Shown here: piece after piece, positions 52,967-62,644 of the stretch
Position numbering within the stretch: the stretch's first letter is position 1
Layout: every line of letters begins with the position of its first letter
DNA from: Xanthomonas euvesicatoria pv. euvesicatoria
GTDB lineage: Bacteria > Pseudomonadota > Gammaproteobacteria > Xanthomonadales > Xanthomonadaceae
NCBI RefSeq assembly: GCF_020880415.1
Contig: NZ_JAJIUJ010000023.1
Span: 1-64,000 of the forward strand
Direction of reading: 5' to 3'
DNA: 64,000 bases
Notes under the pieces: generated by a model
Seen by the model: the letters and a program-made list of their open reading frames with translations, nothing else
Told to the model about the DNA's origin: nothing
Database searches by the model: none
Made by a program: the position numbers and the translations under genes

Positions 52967-55900
52967 AGCTGACCCAGATGGCGATGCGCTCGAGCCGGCT
53001 GACGTTGTTTGCCGCAGCGATGATCCTGATCGGCGGCATCGTGGCGTTTCTCGGTTTCCCATCGCAGGAAGAACCGTCGGTGACCGTACGCGACACGCTG
53101 GTGTCGGTGGCCTATCCCGGCATGCCCAGCGAGCAGGTGGAAAACCTGCTGGCGCGTCCGGTGGAGGAGCGCTTGCGCGAGCTGGCCGGCATCAAGCGCA
53201 TCGTCACCACGGTGCATCCGGGCAGCGCGATCGTGCAGCTGACCGCCTATGACGATGTGCAGGATCTGCCGGCGCTCTGGCAGCGGGTGTGCGCCAAGGC
53301 CGCGGAGGCCGGCGCGCAATTGCCTGCGGGCACGCTTGGTCCCTTTGTCGACGACGACTTTGGGCGCGTGTCGGTGGCGTCGATCGCGGTGACCGCACCG
53401 GGCTTTTCGATGAGCGAAATGCGCGGCCCGTTGCGGCGCATGCGCGAGCAGTTGTACGCCTTGCCCGGCGTGGAGCAGGTGAAGTTGTATGGCCTGCAGG
53501 ACGAGGCGGTGTATGTGTCGTTTGATCGCGCACGGTTGCTGGCGAGCGGCTTGACGCCGTCCAGCGTGATGGCGCAGTTACGCGCGCAGAATGTGGTGGG
53601 TTCCGGTGGGCAGGTCGCGGTGTCGGGGCTGGCGCTGACCGTGGCCACGTCCGGCGAAATCCGCACGCCAGAGCAGTTGCGCGCTGTTCTGCTGAGCGTG
53701 CCGGGCGCACCTGCGGGCGGTGCCCGCGAGGTGACCCTGGGCGAGCTGGCAAAGGTGCAGGTGATGCCGGCCGACCCGCCGCAAAGCGCGGCCGTTTACC
53801 AGGGCCAGCCGGCGGTGGTGGTCTCGGTCTCGATGCAGCCGGGCACCAATATCGCCGAGTTCGGCAAGGCGCTGCGCGCCAAGCTCGACGACACCGCGCA
53901 CGAGCTGCCTGTCGGCTTCACCCAGCACGTGGTGAGCTTCCAGGCCGATGTGGTCGAGCGCGAGATGGGCAAGATGCATCACGTCATGGGCGAGACCATT
54001 GTCATCGTCATGGCGGTGGTGATGCTGTTTCTGGGCTGGCGTACCGGGTTGATCGTCGGCGCGATCGTGCCGTTGACCATCTTCGCCTCGCTGATCGTCA
54101 TGCGTGTGCTGAACGTGGAGCTGCAGACGGTCTCCATTGCCGCCATCATTCTTGCGCTGGGCTTGTTGGTGGACAACGGCATCGTGATTGCCGAAGACAT
54201 CGAGCGCCGCCTGGTGGCCGGCGAGGAACGCCGCCAGGCCTGCATCGATGCGGGCCGGACGTTGGCGACACCCTTGCTGACCTCGTCGTTGGTCATCGTG
54301 CTGGCGTTCTCGCCGTTCTTCTTCGGCCAGACCAGCACCAATGAATATCTGCGCTCGCTGGCCACCGTGCTTGGCGTGACGCTGCTGGGGTCGTGGTTGC
54401 TGAGCATCACGGTGACGCCGCTGCTGTGTATGTACTTCGCCAAGGTGCATGTCACCAAGACCAGCGATGCAGCCGAATCGCGGTTCTATCGCGGCTACCG
54501 CCGTGTGATCGAACGCGTGCTGCAGCACAAGGTGCTGTTCATCGGCGCGATGACGGCGATGCTGGCAGTGGCGGTCACCGTGCTGGTGTCCATTCCATAC
54601 GACTTCCTGCCCAAGTCCGACCGCCTGCAGTTCCAGATGCCGGTGACCTTGCAGGCGGGCAGCGATGCCCGCCAAACGCTGCGCACGGTGAGTGAACTCA
54701 GCCGCTGGTTGGGCGACCGCCGCGCCAACCCCGAGGTGGTGGACAGCATCGGGTATGTTGCCGATGGCGGGCCGCGCATCGTGCTGGGCCTGAACCCGCC
54801 GCTGCCGGCGGCCAACCAGGCCTACTTCACGGTCAGCGTGCGGCCGGGGACCGACATCGATGCGGTGATCGCACGGGTGCGCTCGCATGTGCGCAGCCAC
54901 TTCCCCGCGCTGCGCGCCGAGCCCAAGCGTTTTTCGCTGGGCGCCACCGAAGCCGGGATGGCGGTGTATCGCGTGGTGGGTCCGGACGAGGCGATCCTGC
55001 GCAGCAGCGCTGCTGCGATTGCCAGGGCCTTGCGGGCGGTGCCGGGCACCGTGGACGTGCAGGACGACTGGCAGGCGCGCATTCCGCGCTATGTGGTGCA
55101 GGTGGACCAGCTCAAGGCCCGCCGCGCCGGTGTCAGCAGCGAGGACATTGCGCAGGCATTGCAGGGGCGCTACAGCGGCGTGGATGCCACGTTGATCCGC
55201 GACGATGGCACCGATGTGCCGGTTGTCGTGCGCGGCAGCACCGACGAGCGTGCCGCCAACGGCAACCCGGCCGATACGTTGGTGTACCCGCAGGCAGGCG
55301 GCGCACCGGTACCGTTGGCGGCGGTCGCCACGGTGCTGCGCGACAGCGAGCCGTCGGCGATCCAGCGGCGCAACCTCAGCCGTGCGATCACCGTGACCGC
55401 GCGCAACCCGCAACTGACCGCGACCGAGATCGTCGAGCGGCTGTCCGCGCCAATTGCCGCGCTCAAGCTGCCGCCCGGCTACCGCGTGGAGATTGGCGGC
55501 GAGCTGGAAGATTCGGCCGAAGCCAATCAGGCCCTGCTGCACTACATGCCGCATGCCTTGGGCGCGATCCTGCTGCTGTTCGTGTGGCAGTTCAACTCGT
55601 TCCGCAAGTTGTTCATCGTGCTGTCGGCGGTGCCGTTCGTGCTGATCGGTGCGGCACTGGCGCTGGTGATGACCGGCTATCCGTTCGGCTTCATGGCGAC
55701 CTTCGGCCTGCTGGCGCTGGCCGGCATCATCGTCAACAACGCGGTGTTGCTGCTGGAGCGCATCGAAGCCGAACTTGCCGATGGCCTGCCGCGCCGCGAA
55801 GCGGTGGTGGCGGCCGCGGTCAAGCGGCTGCGCCCGATCGTCATGACCAAGCTCACCTGCATCGTCGGCCTGGTGCCGCTGATGCTGTTTGCAGGCCCGC

Positions 55901-56022
55901 TGTGGACGGGGATGGCGATCACCATGATCGGTGGGCTGGCGTTGGGCACGCTGGTGACGCTGGGCCTGATTCCGATCCTGTATGACCTGCTGTTCGGTTT
56001 GCGCCTGCGCCGCAGTGCTTGA
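52963..56022 (+). CDS. RND efflux pump, atypical proton-relay subgroup
   Basis: A 1019-residue RND exporter with two periplasmic loops and twelve membrane segments. TM4 carries GLLVDNGIVIAEDIERR, i.e. Asp404 is kept but the neighbouring AcrB Asp408 is Asn405. In TM10, GIIVNNAVLLLERIE has Asn925 at the place of the AcrB lysine K940. This combination defines a subgroup of RND pumps distinct from AcrB. The substrate is unknown; the MipA-containing operon and two-component control suggest envelope stress. Confidence 0.94.
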   Translation: MKLTQMAMRSSRLTLFAAAMILIGGIVAFLGFPSQEEPSVTVRDTLVSVAYPGMPSEQVENLLARPVEERLRELAGIKRIVTTVHPGSAIVQLTAYDDVQDLPALWQRVCAKAAEAGAQLPAGTLGPFVDDDFGRVSVASIAVTAPGFSMSEMRGPLRRMREQLYALPGVEQVKLYGLQDEAVYVSFDRARLLASGLTPSSVMAQLRAQNVVGSGGQVAVSGLALTVATSGEIRTPEQLRAVLLSVPGAPAGGAREVTLGELAKVQVMPADPPQSAAVYQGQPAVVVSVSMQPGTNIAEFGKALRAKLDDTAHELPVGFTQHVVSFQADVVEREMGKMHHVMGETIVIVMAVVMLFLGWRTGLIVGAIVPLTIFASLIVMRVLNVELQTVSIAAIILALGLLVDNGIVIAEDIERRLVAGEERRQACIDAGRTLATPLLTSSLVIVLAFSPFFFGQTSTNEYLRSLATVLGVTLLGSWLLSITVTPLLCMYFAKVHVTKTSDAAESRFYRGYRRVIERVLQHKVLFIGAMTAMLAVAVTVLVSIPYDFLPKSDRLQFQMPVTLQAGSDARQTLRTVSELSRWLGDRRANPEVVDSIGYVADGGPRIVLGLNPPLPAANQAYFTVSVRPGTDIDAVIARVRSHVRSHFPALRAEPKRFSLGATEAGMAVYRVVGPDEAILRSSAAAIARALRAVPGTVDVQDDWQARIPRYVVQVDQLKARRAGVSSEDIAQALQGRYSGVDATLIRDDGTDVPVVVRGSTDERAANGNPADTLVYPQAGGAPVPLAAVATVLRDSEPSAIQRRNLSRAITVTARNPQLTATEIVERLSAPIAALKLPPGYRVEIGGELEDSAEANQALLHYMPHALGAILLLFVWQFNSFRKLFIVLSAVPFVLIGAALALVMTGYPFGFMATFGLLALAGIIVNNAVLLLERIEAELADGLPRREAVVAAAVKRLRPIVMTKLTCIVGLVPLMLFAGPLWTGMAITMIGGLALGTLVTLGLIPILYDLLFGLRLRRSA

Positions 56023-56226
56023 GCGTGGCCGCCAAGCCGTGACGCGTGGCGGTCGGATGGGCGTGGACGGGGCGCTCAGAGGCGGGATGGACAAGTGCTA
56101 CATCCCGACCCGGGCACCGGCCGCGCCCGCCTGGCGGTTGCGCAGTGATTCAATCGCCGATCTGGACAGCGTCTGCATTCGCCTGCCTGGCACGCCATAC
56201 TGGTAACAGGCAGGCACACGCATCGC

Positions 56227-56826
56227 ATGATGACCAAGGCAAAAAAGAAATCCGCGCAGCAAGCGCTGCAGGCACCTGCGCCGGTGTATCAACTGCATGT
56301 GGCATTGACCGGCAGTGCGCCGCTGATCTGGCGGCGCTTGCTGGTGTCGGGCGCAGTACGCCTGGCCACCTTGCATCGCGTATTGCAGCCGGTGATGGGC
56401 TGGAATGGCGCCCATCCCTACGAATTCGACCTCGGCGGCGGGCGTTACGGCGAATCCGGGCTGGATGTGCCCGAGCGTCCCCGGCTCAAGCATGCCGGGC
56501 GTGTCACGCTGGAAAGCGCGGTGGGCGAACTGGAAGGCTTCGAGTATTTCTACGGCGCCGGCCCTGGCTGGCAGCATCGGCTGCAAGTGGAAGCGCTGTT
56601 GCCGGCCGATGCCGGCCTGCGCGTGGCGCGCTGTGTGGACGGTGCCAATGCCTGTCCGCCGAATAGCAGTGGCGGCATTGGCGATTACCAGGCGCTGTTG
56701 CACATCATCGCCGACCCGGACCACCCGCGGCATGTGCAGGAATTGGCGAGCTTGGGTGGGCGCTTGGAACCTGGGCATTTCGATCTGGCAGAGGTCAATC
56801 GCCTGCTCGCGCGCGTGCGCGAGTGA
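56227..56826 (+). CDS. pRiA4b ORF-3-like family protein
   Basis: A 199-residue soluble protein of the plasmid pRiA4b ORF-3 family. The pattern YQLHVALTGSAPLIWRRLLV and ATLHRVLQPVMGWNGAHPYEF is typical, as is the acid- and His-containing tail (DPDHPRHVQELASLGG). The function is unknown; the family is often found on mobile elements but also in bacterial chromosomes. The start ATG 56227 follows CACGC, no strong ribosome site. It is followed by an ABC exporter gene, 170 bases away. Confidence 0.88.
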   Translation: MMTKAKKKSAQQALQAPAPVYQLHVALTGSAPLIWRRLLVSGAVRLATLHRVLQPVMGWNGAHPYEFDLGGGRYGESGLDVPERPRLKHAGRVTLESAVGELEGFEYFYGAGPGWQHRLQVEALLPADAGLRVARCVDGANACPPNSSGGIGDYQALLHIIADPDHPRHVQELASLGGRLEPGHFDLAEVNRLLARVRE

Positions 56827-56996
56827 CAGCGGTGGCGCCTTTCATGGGCGAAGGCGCTGCAAACCTCGTCTCTTGTTCTCCTGGCGACGGCGTTGACGCA
56901 GTGCATGGGCTGATCAAGCCGCGTGCCGACCAGCGCCACTGCGGCTTGACGCCCGATCGGCTAGCCTGAGATCCCGGTGTTTCCGAAGTCCGCGCA

Positions 56997-58829
56997 ATGT
57001 TCCGCTGGTTCGAGTCCCTGATCGATATCTTCCCGCCCATCGAGCGGGAGATGCCGCCACGCAGCGTGTGGCGCTTTTATCTGCATTATCTGCGGCCGTT
57101 GTGGCCGATCCTGCTGGCCACCTTGATCGCCGGGCTGCTGCTGGCGCTGGTGGAAGTGGCGATGTTCGACTTCCTCGGCCGCATCGTCGACATGCTTGCC
57201 GGCAAGCCTGGGCCGGACTTCTTCCGGCAGCATGCGGGCGAACTGATCTGGATGGCGGTCATCACGCTGGTGGCAAGGCCGTTCTTCACCGGCCTGCACA
57301 ATCTGCTGGTCAATCAGGCGATCGTGCCGGGTCTTAGCAACCGTTCGCGCTGGCTGATGCACAACTACGTGGTGCGCCAGAGCCTGGGCTTCTTCAACAA
57401 CGATTTTGCCGGGCGCATCGCCAATCGGGTGATGCAGACCGGCACCTCGCTGCGCGAATCGGCCGTGCAGATGGTGGATGCGCTGTGGTACATCGTGGTC
57501 TACACCGGCAGTGCCCTGTGGCTGTTCGCGCAGGCAGACCCCTGGCTGATGGCGCCGCTGCTGCTCTGGCTGGTGGTGTACGTCGCGCTGATGGCGTTTT
57601 TCGTGCCGCGCATGAAGGCGCGCGCATGGGTTGCCTCCGATGCGCGCTCCAAGGCGACCGGCCGCATCGTCGATGGCTATACCAATATTTCCACGCTCAA
57701 GTTGTTCGCCCATGCCGGCCGCGAACAGGCGTATGTGCGCGATGCCATCGACGAACTGGCGGTGAAACACCGCCGGCAGACCCGGGTGACCACCGCCATG
57801 GACACCGCCATCGCAGTGGCCAACGGCTTTTTGATCGTGGGGACCTGCGCGCTGGCGCTGTGGTTGTGGAGCCGCGGCCAGATCAGCGTGGGCGCGATCA
57901 CCCTGGCCACCGGTCTGGTGATCCGTATCCACAACATGTCCGGCTGGATCATGTGGACGGTCAACGGCATCTTCGAGGACATCGGCACCGTGCAGGACGG
58001 CATGCAGACCATCTCGCAACCGGTGCAGGTGCAGGATGCAGCCGATGCGGTGCCGCTGCAGGTAACGCAGGGGCAGGTGCAGTTCGAGCACATCCATTTC
58101 CATTACGGCAAGCGCGGTGGGGTGATCGCCGGGCTGGATCTGCAGGTGCGTGCCGGCGAGAAGATCGGCCTGGTCGGGCCGTCCGGTGCCGGCAAATCCA
58201 CCCTGGTCAACGTGTTGCTGCGGCTGTACGACCTGGAGCAGGGCCGCATCCTGATCGACGGGCAGGACATCGCAACCGTGACGCAGGAAAGCCTGCGCGG
58301 GCAGATCGGCCTGGTCACCCAGGACACCTCGCTGTTGCATCGCTCGATCCGCGATAACCTGCTGTATGGGCGGCCGCAGGCCAGCGAGGCGCAGATTCTC
58401 GATGCCGTGCGCAAGGCACGCGCCGACAGTTTCATCGACACGCTGATCAATGGCGAAGGCCGCCGCGGTTTCGATGCGCATGTGGGCGAGCGCGGGGTCA
58501 AGCTCTCCGGCAGTCAGCGCCAGCGCATCGCGATCGCGCGGGTGCTGCTGAAGGACGCGCCGATCCTGATCCTGGACGAAGCGACCTCGGCGCTGGATTC
58601 GGAAGTGGAGGCCGCCATCCAGGACAGCCTGGACGCGCTGATGGGCAACAAGACGGTGATCGCCATCGCTCACCGCCTTTCGACCATCGCACGCATGGAC
58701 CGGCTGGTGGTGATGGATGCCGGCAAGATCGTCGAGACAGGCACGCATGCGCAATTGATTGCGCATGGCGGCCTGTATGCACGGCTTTGGGCGCGGCAGA
58801 CCGGAGGGTTTGTTGCTGCGGATGCGTGA
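56997..58829 (+). CDS. ABC-type exporter, fused permease and ATPase
   Basis: A 610-residue half-transporter. Residues 25-320 hold six membrane helices (e.g. LLATLIAGLLLALVEVAMFD). The ATPase has Walker A GPSGAGKST (394-402), an LSGSQ signature (rather than LSGGQ) in KLSGSQRQRIAIAR, and Walker B ILILDEATSALD. It functions as a homodimer or heterodimer and resembles the MsbA/multidrug group. The substrate is not known. No adaptor or second half-transporter gene lies next to it. Confidence 0.93.
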   Translation: MFRWFESLIDIFPPIEREMPPRSVWRFYLHYLRPLWPILLATLIAGLLLALVEVAMFDFLGRIVDMLAGKPGPDFFRQHAGELIWMAVITLVARPFFTGLHNLLVNQAIVPGLSNRSRWLMHNYVVRQSLGFFNNDFAGRIANRVMQTGTSLRESAVQMVDALWYIVVYTGSALWLFAQADPWLMAPLLLWLVVYVALMAFFVPRMKARAWVASDARSKATGRIVDGYTNISTLKLFAHAGREQAYVRDAIDELAVKHRRQTRVTTAMDTAIAVANGFLIVGTCALALWLWSRGQISVGAITLATGLVIRIHNMSGWIMWTVNGIFEDIGTVQDGMQTISQPVQVQDAADAVPLQVTQGQVQFEHIHFHYGKRGGVIAGLDLQVRAGEKIGLVGPSGAGKSTLVNVLLRLYDLEQGRILIDGQDIATVTQESLRGQIGLVTQDTSLLHRSIRDNLLYGRPQASEAQILDAVRKARADSFIDTLINGEGRRGFDAHVGERGVKLSGSQRQRIAIARVLLKDAPILILDEATSALDSEVEAAIQDSLDALMGNKTVIAIAHRLSTIARMDRLVVMDAGKIVETGTHAQLIAHGGLYARLWARQTGGFVAADA

Positions 58830-58904
58830 CGGAAAGCTACGTGTAAGGACACGCGACTGGGGTAACGCGGGTTGGAAACTGGCCAATAGACATTGGCGGC
58901 GACC

Positions 58905-59097
58905 TAAGCCCCTCTCCCATCGGGAGAGGGGTTGGGGTGAGGGTCCGGGGCGAAGCCACTTGCTAGTTTTGGATGACACAAGGCTTCATGGTCGATTGAA
59001 TTCGCACCAAGAAAATGCGTCCTCTATGAGGCACGCGAGGCTTCGCCCGTACCCTCATCCGCCCCTGCGGGGCACCTTCTCCCGCGGGGAGAAGGGA
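58905..59097. repeat. REP-like inverted doublet
   Basis: The first unit has a 10-bp stem, CCCCTCTCCC-ATC-GGGAGAGGGG (58909-58931), followed by GGGTGAGGGT and GGCGAAGCC. A second unit 120 bases further carries CTTCGCC, ACCCTCATCC and a stem CCTTCTCCC/GGGAGAAGG (59075-59095). The two are in opposite orientation, as in BIME-type pairs. The doublet sits between convergent genes and may stop transcription or be a REP-transposase substrate. Confidence 0.65.
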
Positions 59098-59102
59098 AAT
59101 GC

Positions 59103-60908
59103 TCACTCGATCGGTTGATCCAGCATCAGCTCGCGGGCGAAGCGTACCGGCGGTGCACCGTAGGACAGCATCTTGTCGTGATAGGCCTTCAGGTTGAAGG
59201 TCTCGCCGAGCTTGTCCTGTACCGCCTTGCGGGTGTCCAGATGTTCCTGCACGCCGACGAAGTAGGTCGGGAGCTGTGCGGAGGAGAGCTGCGCACGCAC
59301 CCACTTGCCCGAGGCTTCGCTTTCCTGCTGGAAGGTGTCGTGGGTCATCAGGCGCATCGCCTTGTCGCGATCCCATCCGTCCACATGCACACCCTGGTCG
59401 AGAATGGCATTGGCAATGGTGCGCAGGTAGAACTTGAGCTGCACCAGGTGGAACAGCGGGTCGTTATCCAGGTAACCCTGCTCCTGCATCATGCGCTCGG
59501 TGTACACCGCCCAGCCTTCGGCGAACATGCCCGAGCGCAGCACCGCGCGCAGCGTGGAGGGGAACTTGGCCGAATGCCAGCCTTCCAGGTAGTGACCCGG
59601 CGTGCCCTCATGGATGCTGAGCAGCTGGATCATGCGGGTGTTGTATTCGCGCAGGAACGAATCGACCTGCTTGTCGTTCCAGTCGTCGGGAATCGGCGAT
59701 ACCGCGTAGAACGTCTTGAGATTCTTGTCGAGCGGGCCGGGCGAATCGCAATACGCGACCGCCACGCCACGCTGGAACTCCGGCATCAGGATGATGTCCA
59801 CCGGCGAATCGGGTAGCGTCATCAAGTCCTTCTGGCGCACGAATTCGGTGGATTGGGCCAGCGCTGCCTTGGCCGCGTCCACCACCTTGTCGCGCGCCGG
59901 CTTGTCGGCATACGCCAGTTCCAGCGCCGCTTCGATCGCCGCTTGCTGCTGGTCGTCGGTGGGCGATTCGGGCAACTTGGGAGCGCCGGGCTTGTCCTTG
60001 AGCACCGTGCGTGCAATCCCGTACATGTCGCTGCGCACGCGCTTGAGCTCGGATTCGGCGCGCTGTTTGATGTCGGCACGCGACAGCGACGACAGCAGCG
60101 CGAATTTCAGCTTCTGATCGTATTTTTCCGCACCGATGCGGAAGTCGCCCTTGGCATTGGGGACCAGCACGGTGTCCAGCCAGGTCTGCTGCTCGGCCAC
60201 TGCCTTGCGCAGGTTGTCGATGGCCGCCTGCGCACGCGCCGCCTCGATCGGGCCAAGCTGGCTGATGTTGGGGGCGATGAAGCTGTCGACGATGCTCAGG
60301 ATGCCCTTGTTCTGCTTGGCCACCGTTTCGGCATGGATCTTCGGCACGCGCGCCGGGTCCAGGTTCTCGCGTGCCTGTGCAAAGATGCTCGGGATCTTTT
60401 CCATGCGCTGGGTGGCCGCGGTCAGGCGCTCGGGCAGCGGCGCGAATTCGCGCGCCATCAGGCTGTACAGCGCGCTGCCGGCCAGCCCGTTGTAGACCTG
60501 CGGGTCCCAGGCCCAGCTTTGCAGCACCTCGGTATTCCAGATCTCCGATTGCAGCTGATTGCGCAGGATGGCCGCATCCACCTGGTTCTCGCGCGAAAGC
60601 TTGGCCACGTCGATCGCATCCAGGGTGGCCAGCAGCTTCTTGCCCGCATCCACGCTGCGCTGACGGCCGCCGGCGCTCAGGTCGTCGATTTGCGCATCGA
60701 AGCGGTGGTCGCCGGTCTGGGTGGCGGTCACCGGCGACAGCTGCATCCAGGTGTCCAGGGCCTGTTTGGATAATGCGGCAAAGCGCGCATCCGGGGTCTG
60801 TGCCTGGCTGGCGGCAGGCGCGGCTGCATCGGCGCGCGGTGATTCGGGCTGTTGCTGGCAGGCGCTGAGGCCGGTGAGCAGGGCGAGGACAAGCAGGCGT
60901 TGACGCAT
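59103..60908 (-). CDS. DUF885 family lipoprotein (putative metallopeptidase)
   Basis: A 601-residue lipoprotein (MRQRLLVLALLTGLSAC, Cys17). The DUF885 family's metal-binding motif HEGTPGHYLEGWH is intact in the C-terminal half, and a probable second glutamate follows in FAEGWAVYTERM. This resembles zinc metallopeptidases of periplasmic Xanthomonas proteins. Signal and ATG at 60908 agree; an earlier start (60971) adds only non-signal residues. Substrate unknown. Confidence 0.9.
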   Translation of the reverse strand: MRQRLLVLALLTGLSACQQQPESPRADAAAPAASQAQTPDARFAALSKQALDTWMQLSPVTATQTGDHRFDAQIDDLSAGGRQRSVDAGKKLLATLDAIDVAKLSRENQVDAAILRNQLQSEIWNTEVLQSWAWDPQVYNGLAGSALYSLMAREFAPLPERLTAATQRMEKIPSIFAQARENLDPARVPKIHAETVAKQNKGILSIVDSFIAPNISQLGPIEAARAQAAIDNLRKAVAEQQTWLDTVLVPNAKGDFRIGAEKYDQKLKFALLSSLSRADIKQRAESELKRVRSDMYGIARTVLKDKPGAPKLPESPTDDQQQAAIEAALELAYADKPARDKVVDAAKAALAQSTEFVRQKDLMTLPDSPVDIILMPEFQRGVAVAYCDSPGPLDKNLKTFYAVSPIPDDWNDKQVDSFLREYNTRMIQLLSIHEGTPGHYLEGWHSAKFPSTLRAVLRSGMFAEGWAVYTERMMQEQGYLDNDPLFHLVQLKFYLRTIANAILDQGVHVDGWDRDKAMRLMTHDTFQQESEASGKWVRAQLSSAQLPTYFVGVQEHLDTRKAVQDKLGETFNLKAYHDKMLSYGAPPVRFARELMLDQPIE

Positions 60909-61291
60909 CGTAGGTCCTGGTGGAATCAAACCGCCAGCATAGGCATCTGCGCCCACGTGCGCATCCGCCATTGGTGTAGGGCAGCCAATAAATCGACGGC
61001 GCTCACCGCCAGGCGGGCGCGGCCGAGGCTTGGACCAGCGTGTGCCGCCTGACCCTGCGGATCATGCGCGCCCTCCATGTGCCCTGACAGATGCGCACCA
61101 CGTGTGGGTGAGCGCCCCGATCCTGCCGGCCGTGCAGCGGCGCAATCGCCCGGGGGCACACGACGGCTGCACGTTGCGGGCGCGATCGCTCGTACACTCC
61201 GGTTCCCGGGCGCCGCCTCGCTACCCAGGCGGCGCGTACACGCAACATCATGCTTGCCATCCGCACGGTGGCCTGTTCCAAGGAGGATCAC
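60909..61291. other. 380-base intergenic region, nothing recognised
   Basis: Between the divergent DUF885 and GFA genes. Open frames here are noise. No strong promoter or palindrome is evident apart from an AAGGAGG ribosome site for the GFA gene at its right end. Confidence 0.4.
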
Positions 61292-61648
61292 ATGCACTAT
61301 GCCGGTAGCTGTCATTGCGGACGCATCGCGTTCGATCTGCAGACCGAAGCGCCCATCACCGAGGTCTACGACTGCAACTGTTCGCTGTGTCGCCGCCGTG
61401 GCGGTTTGCTCTGGTTCGGCGCGCGCACGCAGCTGCAGCTTCAGGCCGCACCGGAAGCTGTGGGCAGCTACCGCTTCAATCAGCAGCACATCGATCACCA
61501 CTATTGCACGCAGTGCGGGATCGCGCCCTTCAGCGAGGGCCTCAACCCCAAGACCGGCGAAATGGGCGTCGCGGTCAATGTGCGTTGCCTGCCGGCAGTG
61601 GATCTTGCCGGGCTGCAGGTGCATGCAATCGACGGAGCCAGCCGATGA
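61292..61648 (+). CDS. GFA-family glutathione-dependent formaldehyde-activating enzyme-like protein
   Basis: A 118-residue protein of the GFA zinc-binding fold. Cysteines at 7, 9, 28, 30, 33, 72 and 75 (GSCHCG, DCNCSLC, HYCTQCG) match the two zinc sites of the family. Gfa helps glutathione capture formaldehyde; most relatives have unknown substrates. AAGGAGG lies six bases before ATG 61292. The following lipoprotein gene overlaps its stop by four bases. Confidence 0.93.
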   Translation: MHYAGSCHCGRIAFDLQTEAPITEVYDCNCSLCRRRGGLLWFGARTQLQLQAAPEAVGSYRFNQQHIDHHYCTQCGIAPFSEGLNPKTGEMGVAVNVRCLPAVDLAGLQVHAIDGASR

Positions 61649-62448
61649 GCCGTGCCATGCAGCGGTATGCCGCGGCCATGCTGCTGGGATGGGCGCTGTG
61701 CGGGTGTGCGAAGCATCACGCGGAGATCGCGGCCGACGGCGGGGCTGCGGCGCCGGCACCGCCTGCCGCGCAGGGCAATGCCCTGGCCTACGAGCACGAT
61801 GTGCGCATCGAGCTGCCTGCCGACCAGATCGGCCAGCGCATCGCCGCGATACGCACTGCCTGCCAGGACGCGCAGTTCGGCGACTGCGCCTTGCTGGCGG
61901 TCGAGCAGGAAGGCGGGCGCGATCCCAGTGGGCGCGTCAGCGTACGGCTGGCACCGGAAGGGATCGAACCCATGGTGCAGTTGGCCGGCCAGCATGGCGA
62001 TGTCGCCGCGCGTAGCACGCGGGCCGAAGATCTGGCCCAGCAGATCGCCGACACCGGCCTGGCACAGGCGCGGCTGCAAAAAGAGCATGCGCGCCTGCTG
62101 GAATTGCAGCAGCGCCGCGATCTGGCGGTGACCGATCTGCTGGCTTTGTCCAAGCGGCTGGCCGAGATCGAAGCCGAGGCGCAGCAGACCCAACAGCAGG
62201 CCGCGCAGCAGCAGCGCCGGGTGCGCACGCAGTTGCTGACGCTCAATTTCCGCAGTACCGGTGGCGAGCAGGGCAGGGGCGAGATCGCACAAGCCGCTGC
62301 CGAGTTCGGCGAGGTATTTTCCAGCAGCGTGGCGTTCGTCATCCGCGCAGTGGCAGCGCTACTGCCGGTGGCTGCGGTTGCACTGATCGCCGGCTGGTTG
62401 TTGTTGCAGGCGTGGCGCTGGCGCGTACGTCGGCGCCGGATGTCCTGA
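61645..62448 (+). CDS. DUF4349 lipoprotein
   Basis: A 267-residue protein. The signal ends in WALCGC (Cys21, lipoprotein). Mid-protein helices carry a strong coiled coil (ARLQKEHARLLELQQRRDL, then EAEAQQTQQQAAQQQRRVR) and the C-terminus has one membrane helix (VIRAVAALLPVAAVALIAGW) before a basic end. This is the DUF4349 organisation. It may connect the envelope layers. It is translationally coupled to the GFA gene. Confidence 0.85.
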   Translation: MSRAMQRYAAAMLLGWALCGCAKHHAEIAADGGAAAPAPPAAQGNALAYEHDVRIELPADQIGQRIAAIRTACQDAQFGDCALLAVEQEGGRDPSGRVSVRLAPEGIEPMVQLAGQHGDVAARSTRAEDLAQQIADTGLAQARLQKEHARLLELQQRRDLAVTDLLALSKRLAEIEAEAQQTQQQAAQQQRRVRTQLLTLNFRSTGGEQGRGEIAQAAAEFGEVFSSSVAFVIRAVAALLPVAAVALIAGWLLLQAWRWRVRRRRMS

Positions 62449-62644
62449 TGTACCGCAGCTGCGCGGGACTGCCGTGCAGCTGCGGGGTCATCCGACCGAT
62501 CAGTGCATGCGGCGTGCGCTGTCAGCGCTCGGTCGCACGCGGCTTGAGCGCGCAGCGGCATGCCCAAGCGACGCAGGACGCGTCATGGCGTCGCGTGCGA
62601 TCCAGCAACGCAGCACTGTCGCCACAGGTAGGGCTGAGCCCGGC

